This document shows positions 21,431-33,799 of a DNA stretch of 64,000 bases, piece by piece. The DNA lies in NCBI RefSeq assembly GCF_024139115.2, contig NC_085141.1, forward strand, positions 399,244,042-399,308,041. Direction: 5' to 3'. The translations under genes and the position numbers were made by a program. Source of the stretch: Armigeres subalbatus (lineage: Eukaryota; Arthropoda; Insecta; Diptera; Culicidae). Within the stretch, counting starts at the first letter, position 1, and each line of letters begins with the position of its first letter. The notes under the pieces were generated by a model. That model was not told where the DNA came from. It saw only the letters and a program-made list of their open reading frames with translations, and did not search any database.

Positions 21431-21814
21431 GGGAATAAAGTGAGTCTGAAAAATGCATTTGCATTTGTTGGTTACATTGATGCATTGGAACGTATTTCTT
21501 ATTTCATGATGAGAATAATGAAAAAAACTAAAATATTTAAAAATGACAATAAGAGAAAAAATGATAACGAATTTGAAATTCAATCGTAGTAGGCATTTGA
21601 AATGCCAACATACTAAGAAGCTAATGAAAATAAATTAGAAATTAAATCTCAGTAGGCTGACAGAGAATTCTAGATTATACGAACGGTGAAAATAAACGAT
21701 CATTCAGTGTTCTGTTTTTGAGGCGTGAACATGCGAATTATCCTTCGGTATTTTGCGCTTGTTTTCGTTGGTAAAGGCAAATCGGAAGACGAATTTGCTT
21801 GGCTACGACAGAAA

Positions 21815-21960
21815 GGAGTCGCCCAAGCCTCTTGAAAGGCGACCTTCGAGCAGCTTGGAAGAACGCTTCTGAGAAGCGTAGAAAGATGCTTCTAATCCTC
21901 TTGCAACGAAACAACCGAGCTTTTCAAAAAAAGCCTTCATGCCGAAGGCTTCCGAACCTT
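21815..21960. repeat. Second diverged patch of the 23-bp minisatellite family
   Basis: Units such as AGCCTCTTGAAAGGCGACCTT and GAACGCTTCTGAGAAGC suggest decayed members of the same repeat. The match is weaker than at 21255-21430. Confidence 0.45.
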
Positions 21961-22194
21961 TAAATTATAGATTTTAGTTAAGAAGCATATCCTTAACATA
22001 TTCTTCAACATTTTGTTTCAGGTAGATCGCATAGATTTTTTTTTAATTTTTTCATTCGTTCGATTTTTTGTTACCGTAGCCCTTGGTTGCAGAGGTCAGG
22101 ATTCAGTTGGCTTTGATTTACTGATCGCTATGCATTTTATGTACAAGAAAAAGTTTTGAAATAAAAAAATACGCAATTATCAAAACATTATCAA

Positions 22195-23107
22195 TATGAT
22201 AAGAAAATTATTTTGAGCTTTTTAGTGGAATGTTTTCACCTGTCATAAGACGAGTTTATACAATCCCATTGAATTCCACTTAATTGTATCTTGACAGATA
22301 CGTATTTCGACCTCAACAGTAAGGCCGTCTTCAGTGTCTCGTAAGTCGAGTCAAGTACGAGACACTGAAGACGGCCTTACTGTTGAGGTCGAAATACGTA
22401 TCTGTCAAGATACAATTAAGTGGTGGAATTCAATGGGATTGTATAAACTCGTCTTATGACAGGGGATTATCAATATGTTTTGATTGGAATTGTACTAAGT
22501 CCGCCATTACGCATTTTTGTCCGAGGTTCCCTTTGCGGCTAGCAAAAGTACCCCCAGGGGTACATGTACCCCAGGTTGAGAACCGCTGTTGTAGAACATT
22601 GAAAAAACGTTTAAAAAAAGGTGGAACGAAAAACGGAATTTTAGAAAGTTCTAACTTTGCATCTTCATAACTTCAATCACTTTAAATATATAACTTCTAC
22701 AAATTGTCTTGAAGTTGCCGTTCTACAATGTTTCCATACAATGTAAATGTTTGTAGCAATAAAATAAAAAAAAATGTTTTCTTTCTGAGAAAATGTGGCA
22801 AAATTGAATCGAGACTAAACTATATCAAACTGTCATATAATCGGGTGTAGACAAAATCAGAAGCAGACAAAATTGAAACATGTTAACATGTTAATAATCG
22901 GGTCTTCATATATTTATTTACGAAATGATGCTATGGCAATTTCATTAATTTCATTGCAAAGAATTAAAAATGTACCTCAACAGTAAGGTCGAAATACGTA
23001 TCTGTCAAGGTACAATTAAGTGGTGGAATTAAATGGGATTGTACGAACTCGTCTTATGACAAGTGAAGACATTCCACTAAAAAGCTCAAAATAATTTTCC
23101 TAACATA
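22195..23107. mobile_element. Nested long-inverted-repeat element
   Basis: The left arm (22195-22350) starts AAGAAAATTATTTTGAGC, passes CTGTCATAAGACGAG and AATTCCACTTAATTGTA, and ends near CTCAACAGTAAGG. The right arm (22972-23107) is its reverse complement. A second inverted copy of the inner half lies at 22357-22461, forming a tight hairpin around 22345-22360 (AGACACTGAAGACGGCC and mirror). A related solo copy is at 24955-25101. No coding frame is recognised inside. Confidence 0.75.
22530..22593. repeat. hAT-like terminal fragment (CAGCGGTTCTCAACC)
   Basis: Ends GTACCCCAGGTTGAGAACCG then CTG, the reverse of CAGCGGTTCTCAACC, a classic hAT terminus. The same 30-bp end plus CCGAGGT upstream is at 60255-60327. 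No second terminus was found. Confidence 0.6.
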
Positions 23108-23394
23108 ATCAAGCCTAAATGCATCAATTTTTGAAATAATAGAAACAAAAAATAGTGCACTATTTATATTACACGTGTTTCAAAATCTCGAAAAAAAATC
23201 ACGGTATCTATGAAATATGGGAATTGTAGCTAACACTTTTTGAGATTCCGACTATCAGGATGAAGCTATGATGAGGAGTATATTGATGTTTAAGTTGTCG
23301 TTCAACAGTATATAAAGTTATAGATCTCGTAATCTTAAAGGACTATAAGTATCATAATTGAATCATTTGTTTGATAAACTGCATAATATATAAT

Positions 23395-23446
23395 ATGATA
23401 TGCATAATATAATATAATATAATATAACATAATATCTCATCGCCAT
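23395..23446. repeat. AATAT microsatellite
   Basis: Runs of ATAATATAATATAATAT just upstream of a MITE. Confidence 0.7.
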
Positions 23447-23457
23447 ACAGAGAAATA

Positions 23458-23676
23458 CAGTATGGCCCATAAAAAAAATGCGAAAATATTTTTTAACTTA
23501 TGTTTTTGTACATTAAAGGGTTATTTCTACTATTCATATATATGTGTGTAAACAAACGTATCATAAAAAAAACATTTGCATCTAGAAAAAAATTGTTATT
23601 GGGTAACTTAGTCTTTCAACTATGTAACTACGTAACAATAATTTTGATGTTTTCGCATTTTTTATGGACCATACTG
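23458..23676. mobile_element. 219-bp MITE with TA target duplication
   Basis: Starts CAGTATGGCCCATAAA and ends TTTATGGACCATACTG, with AAATGCGAAAA and its mirror just inside. TA flanks both ends (23456-23457, 23677-23678). The interior is A/T-rich; the 90-aa frame crossing it has no domain. Likely a Tc1/mariner-type MITE. Confidence 0.85.
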
Positions 23677-23679
23677 TAC

Positions 23680-24950
23680 AACACTAATCTTGTCGCTTTG
23701 CTAAGACATATACTTTTTGCTGACACATATACTGTTCAACTAACCTGTGAACACAGTATCTGCAACAAATGATCCAATACAACAGTGTCCCGGAATATCA
23801 CGGTTCATAAACTGTCCATCCGCAATAGTGACAATCAATAATCGATTGAATCGTATTGATTGACCCCTCAATTATGCTCCACGAAAATCAGTTGGTTTAC
23901 CACATCCACGGCAGCGAGAGAATACCATTCATAAAATAATCTGTTTATCATTGCCCCGGCAAGACATAAACGTATGATTATTGCGAGAAGATTGAAAAAT
24001 TCAAATCGGGGTTCGACAGTCGACTGTCGGAAAGCTGTTCCGCAAACGTCAAATCACTTGTTGCATGGTAAAAATTGTTGGTTTATTTTTTCGGTGTGAA
24101 TGTTGATTATTAAAATCAAGGGGAATATGCAACTTTTAACGAGTGTTACATGCCGCTATATTTTTTAAACAAGTTTTATGATACTTTGAAGGCATTTTGT
24201 CATATATTTATGTGGTTTTGAAACATTTTAGATTTCTCGAATATTCTTGATATCAAGAAATATCAGCACTTTTCGTACAGTGCATGCCATTTTGAAGTTT
24301 CCGACACTCAGTCTGCTTCTTCATCTTTCCTCCGCAAAATTAGAATTTTTCTTTTTTCTCGCAATATTTTAGGCAACTCATTTTGGACTCACCGCATCAA
24401 AACAAAGCGGGCTACTGTATATGTATGTTAACATGCGAGAGGTTTTGGAGGAACTGGTCTACGGTGGCGCTATCTATCTGATATCAGGAATTGATATCTT
24501 GCTGATTTAACCCCACGTTCTCATATAGGTACCTCAAATTGCTTACTAATAACCTCACATTACTAGTCTAGTCTAGAATTTTCTAGGAAATCGAGTGGAC
24601 TTATTTTTGTCCGCCGCACGACTAAAGAAGCTAAAATATTGCTTATATTGCCCGACATTCTATTTTATTCTAATAATTCCCAAAAAACCAAGGTCTTCCG
24701 GAAAGCATAACAAATAAGGGGCATTAGGGTAAAACGAGGTCTTGCAGCTTTGTGCAGTAAACTTAACACCCTCAACACGATTCCCCAGAAAGTTCTACGA
24801 TTTGTGCCAAAATTTCAGCGCAACCGCCCATACTTAACCGAGATATTTAATTTATTCGCGTTATGGGCATTTTTTATTTCCTTTGTGCAGCGTAGTAAGA
24901 CCCCTGTTGTCCAATCCTAATTTCAACTAGGATTTGGATCTCCGGATCTT
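23680..24950. other. Unannotated 1.3-kb stretch
   Basis: No supported coding frame. Unique-looking DNA. Confidence 0.4.
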
Positions 24951-24954
24951 CTTT

Positions 24955-25101
24955 GACGAGTTTGTACTATCCCATTTAAGTCAAGTCAAGAACGAGTCAC
25001 TTAAGACCGCCTTACTGTTAAGGTCGAAATATGTATTTGTCAAAGGTACGATAAAGTGGTGGAATTAATTGAGATAGTACAAATTCGCCTTATGACAAGC
25101 T
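24955..25101. mobile_element. Palindromic MITE related to the 22.2-23.1 kb element
   Basis: CGAGTTTGTACTATCCCA at the left mirrors TGAGATAGTACAAATTCG at the right. The centre carries CTTACTGTTAAGGTCGAAAT and AAAGTGGTGGAATTAA, shared with 22357-22461. Confidence 0.7.
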
Positions 25102-26315
25102 TACTTCTTCAAAGCAAAAATATGTGCACAGGTATCAATATCATATTAATCTGTTCCCAAAACTTCAAATGCATACAGCTATTAGGCGGCCAAAAAATCT
25201 CTGGAACAAGTAGAAAATTTCCTCATGCAAGTGAATGTATCTTTTTTTACGCTCCAGAAGGACGTCAAAAGAGGGAGCTTCATTTTGAATTTTATTAAAA
25301 ATTGGTATACTAAAAAACCGTTAAGCTATCATCAAGTCATAAATTCACCATTTTAAACATATCGACGATGACTATTAGTTAGATCTTCCAGCATCTGCGT
25401 ATCACAATTGCTGAATGTGCGCTAAAATTGCAATCCGCTTCGACTTGAAACAATACCACAACTAACAAGCACAAAACATTCGACCGACTACAAGAGTGAT
25501 GTATGTAGTTCTCCATCTTCTTACCCACCCAGTCGGCCACTAACCGGGAAGAACGGAGTAGAGTAGTCGAGTCAACAGCAGATCAGGGATCTAAACACTG
25601 CTGTCGCACGGCTGCTACTTCTACACCGCACATACAAACTTGGCGGCATCGCCAGTACCATGGTAAGCATGTGCATACTCCATCACCAGCCGGAACCAAG
25701 TCGACAATGGCGATAACGAGCTACAAATTTCCAATGAAATTCAACGCTTAGAAGTCCTAAACTCTTTTGCTTCCCAGCCAGCGTCCAGAAGGGTACGCCT
25801 TTCGTTTTGTAGTTTTGGTACTGCGGACGAGTACATTCCATAGTTACCCGTTCCGAAACGAATAGAATGCAAAAATAAGTACTGACTGTGCAATTTGAAG
25901 AGTGAACCACATTACACTGTGACGAAATTCAGTAGAATAGAGATAAGTAAAAAAATTACGAACAGCTTTTCATTTATAACTTAAAACGTGACAAAGCACA
26001 CATTTGTTAAGTTTTAAATAAGTCATCTTGTTTCTTGGATTTCTTAATTGACAATTTTTTAATCTTCTAAGGTACATTTTATAACATCTAATGTTCAAAT
26101 TTCATATAATTGCAAATATCATATCGAAATCGAATAAAAAAATTTATCGCACCTAATATCAATTTGTTTTGATGAACAGTGTTCTCCAGCATCATGCCAT
26201 CACCAAAAACCCCATTCACCCATTCGAACCTTACGAATTGTGGCTTCGGTCGTTCACTAGTTTGGAGCGCAACCGATTGTGTAGAATTCTAAGTAAAACT
26301 CCAAATAAGCACATT
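25102..26315. other. Unannotated stretch
   Basis: Short unrelated frames only (80 aa at 25056-25298; 75 aa minus at 25683-25910), with no domain recognised. Confidence 0.4.
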
Positions 26316-26318
26316 ATA

Positions 26319-26486
26319 AGGGAAGATCCATTAATTACGTAACGCAAAAATTGGGCATTTTCAACCCCCCCTCCCCCCTATGTCACACTTTTTGTATGAA
26401 ACGTCTGCAAATTTTGTATGGATCGTCACACTTTGACCAACCCCCCCTCCCCCCTCAAAGCGTTACGTAATTTGTGGACGCTCCCT
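26319..26486. mobile_element. 168-bp MITE with ATTACGTAACGC subterminal repeats
   Basis: The left end AGGGAAGATCCATTAATTAC continues to GTAACGC; the right end GCGTTACGTAATTTGTGGAC continues to GCTCCCT. The arms are imperfect inverted repeats. C-rich CCCCCCTCCCCCC blocks lie inside both arms. A decayed relative appears at about 30267-30390. Confidence 0.75.
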
Positions 26487-26959
26487 AATATAGCTTCATT
26501 GTTAATCATCCTGTTGGTGCTGATTTGGTAGGTACCGAGAGGCAGCAGGAAAAGGGAATGTTTTCGCTCTCAACTAACTCACTTATCGCATACGAAGGAC
26601 TGCCCAAGAAGTGTGCCAAATGTGCTGCTGCATTCATTTGCAACAAACATTCAGAGCCCGCATCATATCTATAATAGTGCTAAAAGCTTTTTCCTCTGAA
26701 GTTGAGTAGGTATCCTGAACTTGTTGTACCCCACTCGAATCAAAGAGTTGAATGAAATTTATGACGTACTAGGAGACCCCATGAGCGTCCAAAACTTATG
26801 AAACACTTAGAAGAGTTACGAAAAGTGTGAGCATACACAATTTTCAGATGCATCATACAAAAATTTTACAAGGGAGAAAAAAACAGAAGAAGAGAGTTGA
26901 AAATCGTCAAATTCGTTCGAATTTCACACTCTACTTTGTACCACATTTTTACTTCTTTA

Positions 26960-27099
26960 ACCGATTCAATCCGGATGGGTCATATATGACCCAAGACGAA
27001 AATCAGTTGTCGAAAATCAGTTTTAAGAGATAGAGCCTTGCTTTCTTCAGCAAAAATGTTCAAAATTAACTGTTCCATCCAGGAAAAATATTGCCCAGG
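26960..27099. repeat. Conserved leader of 153-bp satellite array 1
   Basis: Contains the perfect palindrome GGGTCATATATGACCC (26977-26992), then TCTTCAGCAAAAATG, AAATTAACT and AGGAAAAATAT. The same order is found before array 3 at 55277-55420. Confidence 0.7.
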
Positions 27100-30000
27100 T
27101 CAGGTTATGGTCACTAGGATGATCTAGAGCATCCAAACTATCCTTGAGTTCTAATTTTGATGTTCTAAGGAATCAACACCATCTTTTACCACATTCTGAT
27201 TAAATAATTGAAATTGAAATGCTTTATGATAATATCCCGCACCTGTCCTGCAGTATAACAGATCTTTTTCAATACCTAAGATACTCCAAACAGTTCTTGA
27301 ACTCAGATCTTAATATTCAAATCGGTCAACAAAAAGATCTACGATGTCCCCACTATTTTTATGAGTTGGGACAGCTCCACGGTTCTTCATTACACCATTA
27401 CAGACACACCACAGAATACGTTCGACATCTACGACACTCCAAACTCTCCTTAAGTACAGATCCTAATGTTCAAATCGATCAGCATGAAGATCTTCGATGT
27501 CCCACTAGTTTTATGAGTTGGAATAGCTCCAGGATACCTCGTAACATCATTACAGACACACCACAGAATTCGTTCGACATCTACGACACTCCAAACTCTC
27601 CTTGAGTACAGATCCTAATGTTCAAATCGATCAACATGCAGCTCTTCGAAGTCCCCACTAGTTTTATGAGTTGGAATAGCTCCAGGATACCTCGTAACAC
27701 CATAACAGACACTCCACCGAATTCGTTCGACACCTACGATATTCTAAACTATCCTTGAGTACAGATCTCAATATTCAAATCGATCAACATGCAGATCTTC
27801 GATGCCCCCACTAGTTTTATGAGTTGCAATAGCTCCAGGATACCTCGTAACACCATTACAGACATACCACAGAATTCGTTCGACATCTGCGATACTCCAA
27901 ACTCACCTTGAGTACAGATCCTAATGTGCAACTCGATCAACATGCAGCTCTTCGAAGTCCCCACTATTTTTATGAGTTGGAATAGCTCCAGGATACCTCG
28001 TAACACCATAACAGACACTCCACAGAATTCGTTCGACACCTACGATATTCTAAACTATCCTTGAGTACAGATCTCAATATTCAAATCGATCAACATGCAG
28101 ATCTTCGATGCCCCCACTAGTTTTATGAGTTGCAATAGCTACAGGATACCTCGTAACATCATTACAGACACACCACAGAATTCGTTCGACATCTACGACA
28201 CTCCAAACTCTCCTTGAGTACAGATCCTAATGTTCAAATCGATCAACATGCAGCTCTTCGATGTCCCCACTAGTTTTATGAGTTGGAATAGCTCCAGGAT
28301 ACCTCGTAACACCATAACAGACACTCCACAGAATTCGTTCGACACCTACGATATTCCAAACTATCCTTGAGTACAGATCTCAATATTCAAATCGATCAAC
28401 ATGCAGATCTTCGATGCCCCCACTAGTTTTATGAGTTGCAATAGCTACAGGATACCTCGTAACATCATTACAGACACACCACAGAATTCGTTCGACATCT
28501 ACGACACTCCAAACTCTCCTTGAGTACAGATCCTAATGTTCAAATCGATCAACATGCAGCTCTTCGATGTCCCCACTAGTTTTATGAGTTGGAATAGCTC
28601 CAGGATACCTCGTAACACCATAACAGACACTCCACAGAATTCGTTCGACACCTACGATATTCCAAACTATCCTTGAGTACAGATCTCAATATTCAAATCG
28701 ATCAACATGCAGATCTTCGATGTCCCCACTAGCTTTGTGAGTTGGAATAGCTCCAGGATACCTCGTAACACCATTACACACTCCATAGAATTCGTTCGAC
28801 ACTTACGACACTCCAAACTATCCTTGAGTACAGATCCTAATGTTCAAATCGATCAACATGCAGGTCTTCGATGTCCCCACTAGTTTTATGAGTTGGAATA
28901 GCTCCAGGATACCTCGTAACACCATAACAGACACTCCACAGAATTCGTTCGACACCTACGACACTCCAAACTATCCTTGAGTACAGATCCTAATATTCAA
29001 ATCGATCAACATGCAGATCTTCGATGTCCCCACTAGTTTTATGAGTTGGAATAGCTCCAGGATACCTCGTAACATCATTACAGACACACCACAGAATTCT
29101 TTCGATATCTACGACACTCCAAATTCTCCTTGAGATCAGATCCTAACATTCAAATCGATCAACATAGAGATCCTCGATGTCCCCACTAGTTTTATGAGGT
29201 GGAATAGCTCCGCGATACCTCGTAACACCATTACAGGCACACCAGAGTTCGTTCGACATCTATGACACTCCAAACTTTCCTTGAGTACAGGTCTTAATAT
29301 TCAAATCGATCAACATGAAGATCTTCGATGTCCCCACTAGTTTTATGAGTTGGAATAGCTCCACGGGATTTCGTGACACCATTATAGACACATCACAGAA
29401 TGCGTTTGACATCTAGACACTCCAAACTGTCTTTGAGCGCAGATCCTAATATTCAAAACGATCAACATGAAGATCTCCGATGTCTAAACTATTTTTACGA
29501 GATGGAATAGCTCCACGGAACTTCGGTACACAGTAAGATATACACCACAAAATTCGTTGAACATGTACGACACTCCAAACTCCAAACAAGCTCAGATCCC
29601 TATTTACAAATCGGTCAACTAGAAGATCTTTGATGTCCCTATTTTTTTATGAGTTGGAATAGCTCCATGAGACTTCATTAAACTATTATAAATACATAAC
29701 AGAATTCGTTGAACATCTATTATACTCCAAACTATCCATGAGTACAGATCAGAATATTCAAAACGATCCACATAGAGATCTTCGATGTCTCAACTATTTT
29801 TATGAGTTGTAATAATCATTACAGACACACCACAGAATTCGCTCGATATCTACGACACTCCAAACTGTCTTTGAGCTCAGATCCCAATATTCAAATCGAT
29901 CAACACGAAGATCTTTGAGGTCTCCACTATTTCTATGAGTGGAAATAGCTCCACGGGACTTCGATACACCATTATAGATACATTACAGAACTCGTTGAAC

Positions 30001-30240
30001 ATCGACGACACTCCAAACTGTCCATGAGTACAGATCTCAATACTCAAATCGATCAACATGAAGATCTACGTCATCCCATCTATTTTTATGAGTTGGACTG
30101 GACTTCTACTGGACTTCGTTACACCATTATAGACACATTATAGAATTAGTTGATCATGTACGACAATACAAATTGTCCATGATTTCAATTCTTTATATTC
30201 AAATCGATCAACAAGAAGATGTACGATGGTCTAGCATGAA
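27100..30240. repeat. 153-bp satellite, array 1 (about 20 monomers)
   Basis: CGTTCGACAT/ACC recurs at 27571, 27724, 27877 and 28030, an exact 153-bp period. Each monomer holds CACTCCAAACTCTCCTTGAG, a TCAAATCGATCAACAT block, CCCCACTAG, ATGAGTTGGAATAGCTCC and CGTAACACCATTACAGAC. The centre (about 27900-28700) alternates two monomer types, giving a 306-bp dimer. The edges, especially beyond 29400, are increasingly diverged. Since 153 is 51 codons, frames stay open over several units (128 aa at 27219, 96 aa minus at 27749), which I consider spurious. Confidence 0.9.
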
Positions 30241-31145
30241 TTTACCGCCAAAAAATTATATGGTGAAGGACATCTAGGGAAGATCGATATAGTACGTACA
30301 ATTACTATTTTCAACACCCGTCTCCCCTTCGCCACTTCTTGTAATGAACCTCTAGTTTTTTTTTATTATTCGTCACGCAATTTGTGAATAACCACCTTAC
30401 ACAAATTTTATCAATAATGAGAGCATTTCTCGAAAAAAAAATACAATGACCTGTTAGTCTACTAAATATTTTTTCGATGAAGAAGATTATTATTGAGAAA
30501 CTTAACTATTGATTCCTTTTGGTACACTGCTTTCAAAAAGTTTACTCCTAGTGTGCTGCATGTTTGCAGCAGTGCACCAGAGCTTAACATGTCGATTCGA
30601 AAGTTTTACTGAAACGCCTTCTGTTAACGATCTCGCAGAATCACATCAAATGGTTGCAGAGGAACTGAGAGAGAGATTTTTTTATTTTAGCAACATGATT
30701 TAGCTATTACATTCAATTCGTTTTGGGATAAGTATGGAGAAAAGCATTTGAAATGAAATTTTGTGATATTATTCATACGTAAATTACTTTACTCTTACAT
30801 ATAAATGTTAGTCTTAGTAACATCCACTTCCGTGCAATACTGAAACCAATTATATTGTCGATTGAATGCATTGCGAGCTTTATTCAGTTCTTGGTACGCA
30901 ATCCTCATTTATTGGTTAGACTGTCATTTCATGATACCCCTTGGTGGTTTCAATACGTATAGAAATGGTAAACATTTGGATAAACATATCGTATAAAATA
31001 TATAATATGTATAATAAGTATGAAACAAGTAAGTATGAGAGTACCAACGCCTTCAGGGTGCAACTTCTGATCGATTATGGAGTAACAATAATTCACATGT
31101 ATAGCCCAGCCGGTCATCAAGAGACGCCGTGGTACCAAGCTTTAT
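30241..31145. other. Spacer between inverted satellite arrays
   Basis: Contains a decayed relative of the 26319-26486 MITE at about 30267-30390 and a 64-aa frame (30509-30703) with no domain. No gene is supported. Confidence 0.4.
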
Positions 31146-31156
31146 TCTATAACACT

Positions 31157-31449
31157 TCTTCTTCTTCTTCTTATTGACATTACATCCCCACACTGGGACA
31201 GAGCCGCCTCGCAGCTTAGTGTTCATTAAGCACTTTCACAGTTATTAACTGCGAGGTTTCTAAACCAGGTTACCATTTTTGCATTTCTATATCGTGAGGC
31301 TAGCACGATGATACTTTTATGTCCAGGGAAGTCGAGACAACTTCCAATCCGAAAATGGTCTAGACCGGCAACGGGAATCGAACCCAGCCACCCTCAGCAT
31401 GGTCATGCTTTGTAGCCGCGCGTCTTACCACACGGCTAAGGAGGGCCCC
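31157..31449 (-). mobile_element. Feilai-type SINE with 11-bp target duplication
   Basis: Minus-strand SINE with head GGGGCCCTCCTTAGCCGTGT, B box GGTTCGATTCC, body, and a (GAA)n tail at 31157-31172. TCTATAACACT is duplicated at 31146-31156 and 31450-31460. Full length. Confidence 0.9.
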
Positions 31450-31544
31450 TCTATAACACTATAGATGATAAAAGGAACGAAAAATCGTGGATGCGATGTT
31501 TGTGATCACAATAACACGTTTTTTCGTACTTACGTATGATGTCC

Positions 31545-33215
31545 ATTTGAGCAATTCCAACTAACAATATTTTTATGTAATGGTGTAATGATGTTCCATG
31601 ATGGTTCTCCAACTAACAAACAAGCTTCAGAATCCATGAATCACTTTGTTGGTTTTTTAGACCTCCAATATCTGAACTCATGTATGGCGCCGTAAATATT
31701 CCGGGAATGTTTTTTTTTTTTATTCCTTTATTTATTTATTAGGCACTCTGTGTTACTTAACCGCTACTGTGCCGAGATCTACTGTGGTATTCTGCTGAAC
31801 AGAATCCACACAGAATCTATTTTTAGATTTCCATTACCATTATTGTTGTCGGCGCCAGTCCATCTCGTCGTGAGTCCATTGTGTCCGTTTGTCCATGTCG
31901 TGTATCCATTGATCGTTGTATTGTTCGTTTGCCATTTATCCGGGTAACGTTGGAGGAATGCGCCTCCGAGAAGAACAATTTGTCAGTCGTCATCAGGCAG
32001 CCCGGAACGGTAAGGCGCGTACCCCAAACGCCACCGTATGGGCTGCGGATCCGGCGACTGACGTGGGTTTGGTGAGGGGCTGGGAATCGAACCCATGACC
32101 ATTCGCTTGTAAGGCGAACGTGTAGCCAACAACGCTACGGGACCCCCTTTTCCGGGAATGTTATGATTTGTATATACTGGTATATTGACGTCCCATGGGG
32201 TTTCTACAGCTGACACACACGCTCAGGATCCTATGATTCACTCTGTTGGCCTCGTAGACCTCCAATATCTGAACTCAAAAATCGTTTGGAGTACCGTAGA
32301 TATTCTTGGAATGTTTCAATTTTCATATACTGGTGTAATGATGTCTCATGGGGTTTTTACAACTAACACATAAGCTGAGTTGCCTTTGAATCACTCTGTT
32401 GGTCTTGTTGACTCCCAAGATCTGAATTCAAGAATGATTTGGAGTACCGTAGATACTCTGGGAATATTGTATTTTGTATATACTGGTGTAATGATGTTCC
32501 ATGAGGCTTCTCCAGCTCACACAAGCTCGGAAATCAATGAATCACTCTGTTGGTCTTGAAGACCTCCAGTATCTGAACTCAAGAATGACTTGGATTACCC
32601 CAGGAACTCTGGGAATGCTGTGATTTGCATATTCTGGTGTAATGATGTCCCAAGGGGTTGCTCCAACTAATGTACAAGCTCAGGACCCTATGAATCACTC
32701 TGTTGGTGTTGTAGAACTTCAAGATCTGAACTCAAGTAAGGTTTGGAGTACCGTAGATATTCAGGGAATGTGGATGTTTTTATATATTGACATAATCACG
32801 TCCCATGGGGTTTTTACAACTAACACACAAGCTCAGGAACCTATCAATCACTCTGTTGGTCTTGTAGGCCTCCAAGATCTGAACTCAAGAATTGTTTGGA
32901 GTACCGTAGATATTCTGGGAGTCTTGTATTTTGTATATACTACTATAATAATGTTCCATGGGGCTCCTCCAACTATTACACAAGCTCGGGAACCTATGAA
33001 CTGCTCTGTTGATCTTGTAGATCTCCAAGATCTGAACTCAAGAATAGTTTGGAGTACCGTTTATGTTTTGGTAACACTGCGATTTGATAAAAAATAGTTT
33101 AATTATGTCTCAAGTAGCAATGCCAACTTCAAATAAGGATTGAGGCCCCGTAAAACGCTTTGTTGTTTATGTAGATCATCAAGATCTGAACTCAAGGAAG
33201 GTTTGGAAGCCCTAG
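31545..33215. repeat. 153-bp satellite, array 2, opposite orientation
   Basis: TCTGTTGG recurs at 32242, 32395, 32546, 32699, 32852 and 33005, spacing 151-153 bp. Compared with the reverse complement of array 1, the blocks GATCTGAACTCAAG, TTTGGAGTACCGTAGATATT and GGTGTAATGATGTCCCATGG align in order, so it is the same family inverted and well diverged. A SINE (31712-32149) is inserted within it. About eight monomers. Confidence 0.85.
31712..32149 (-). mobile_element. Second tRNA-derived SINE family, inserted in satellite
   Basis: The minus-strand head begins GGGGGTCCCGTAGCGTTGTT, with an A-box-like TAGCGTTGTTGG and B box GGTTCGATTCC, then a body and an A-rich 3' end (T run at 31712-31720 on plus). 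TTCCGGGAATGTT is duplicated at 31699-31711 and 32150-32162 (13 bp). It is distinct from the Feilai-type SINE. Confidence 0.85.
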
Positions 33216-33299
33216 AAGATCTCAAAAAAAATATTTTACCCCATATTTCTACTTTTTCATGGTTTGCATACGTTTTTGAAGCAGAATGTCCAAAATTTA

Positions 33300-33345
33300 T
33301 GTTGAAATACGACGAAAAAAAAAATCCGGATTGAATCGGTTTTAA
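33300..33345. repeat. Remnant leader of satellite array 2
   Basis: ATCCGGATTGAATCGGTT here is the reverse complement of AACCGATTCAATCCGGAT before array 1 (26959-26976). Array 2 thus ends in the same leader, inverted, though the central palindrome is not preserved. Confidence 0.6.
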
Positions 33346-33762
33346 TGATGCAACTTTGATACTTTGTTGTCCATTTTTATAAAAATAATCCGACTATGCT
33401 GCGCGATAAAGACGCATGGATTATAAAATCATGGTATGGATCGTCACGCATCTCACTTCATTCCGAAAGCGTGCCGAAATGTTTGAACGCCCCATAAGTT
33501 GGTGCAGAGCTGCGGTTACTACAACAGATCCGATGTCTGGAAGTATCCATCGCAACGAACATGGATGAACTTTTCACAGTGCATCAGCGTTTTGTGGGAA
33601 TTCCATCACAGCGTCACTCTTCGTTGCTGAGTGATTTTAGAATAATGGAGCCGGGAAAGCTGATATGGGCGAAAGGGATCAAAATTTTTTATACATATGT
33701 AAATGAGCTCTGGCAAAATGATGCATTTCATAGATGACTCCTTTTTTCAAGCGCTTATTTTC

Positions 33763-33797
33763 GTCTTCTTATTGGCATTACATCCCCCACTGGGACT
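33763..33797 (-). mobile_element. Fragment of Feilai-type SINE 3' end
   Basis: CTTCTTATTGGCATTACATC followed by CCCCACTGGGAC matches the 3' end of the full SINE copies. The rest is absent. Confidence 0.7.
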
Positions 33798-33799
33798 TT

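Noticed and set aside
27219..28039. 128-aa and 96-aa repeat ORFs in the satellite
   Set aside because: 153 bp is 51 codons, so frames persist through units. The frames are on both strands and do not extend over the array.
27100..30240. CRISPR-like array
   Set aside because: Whole 153-bp monomers repeat with no unique spacers, in a eukaryotic genome.
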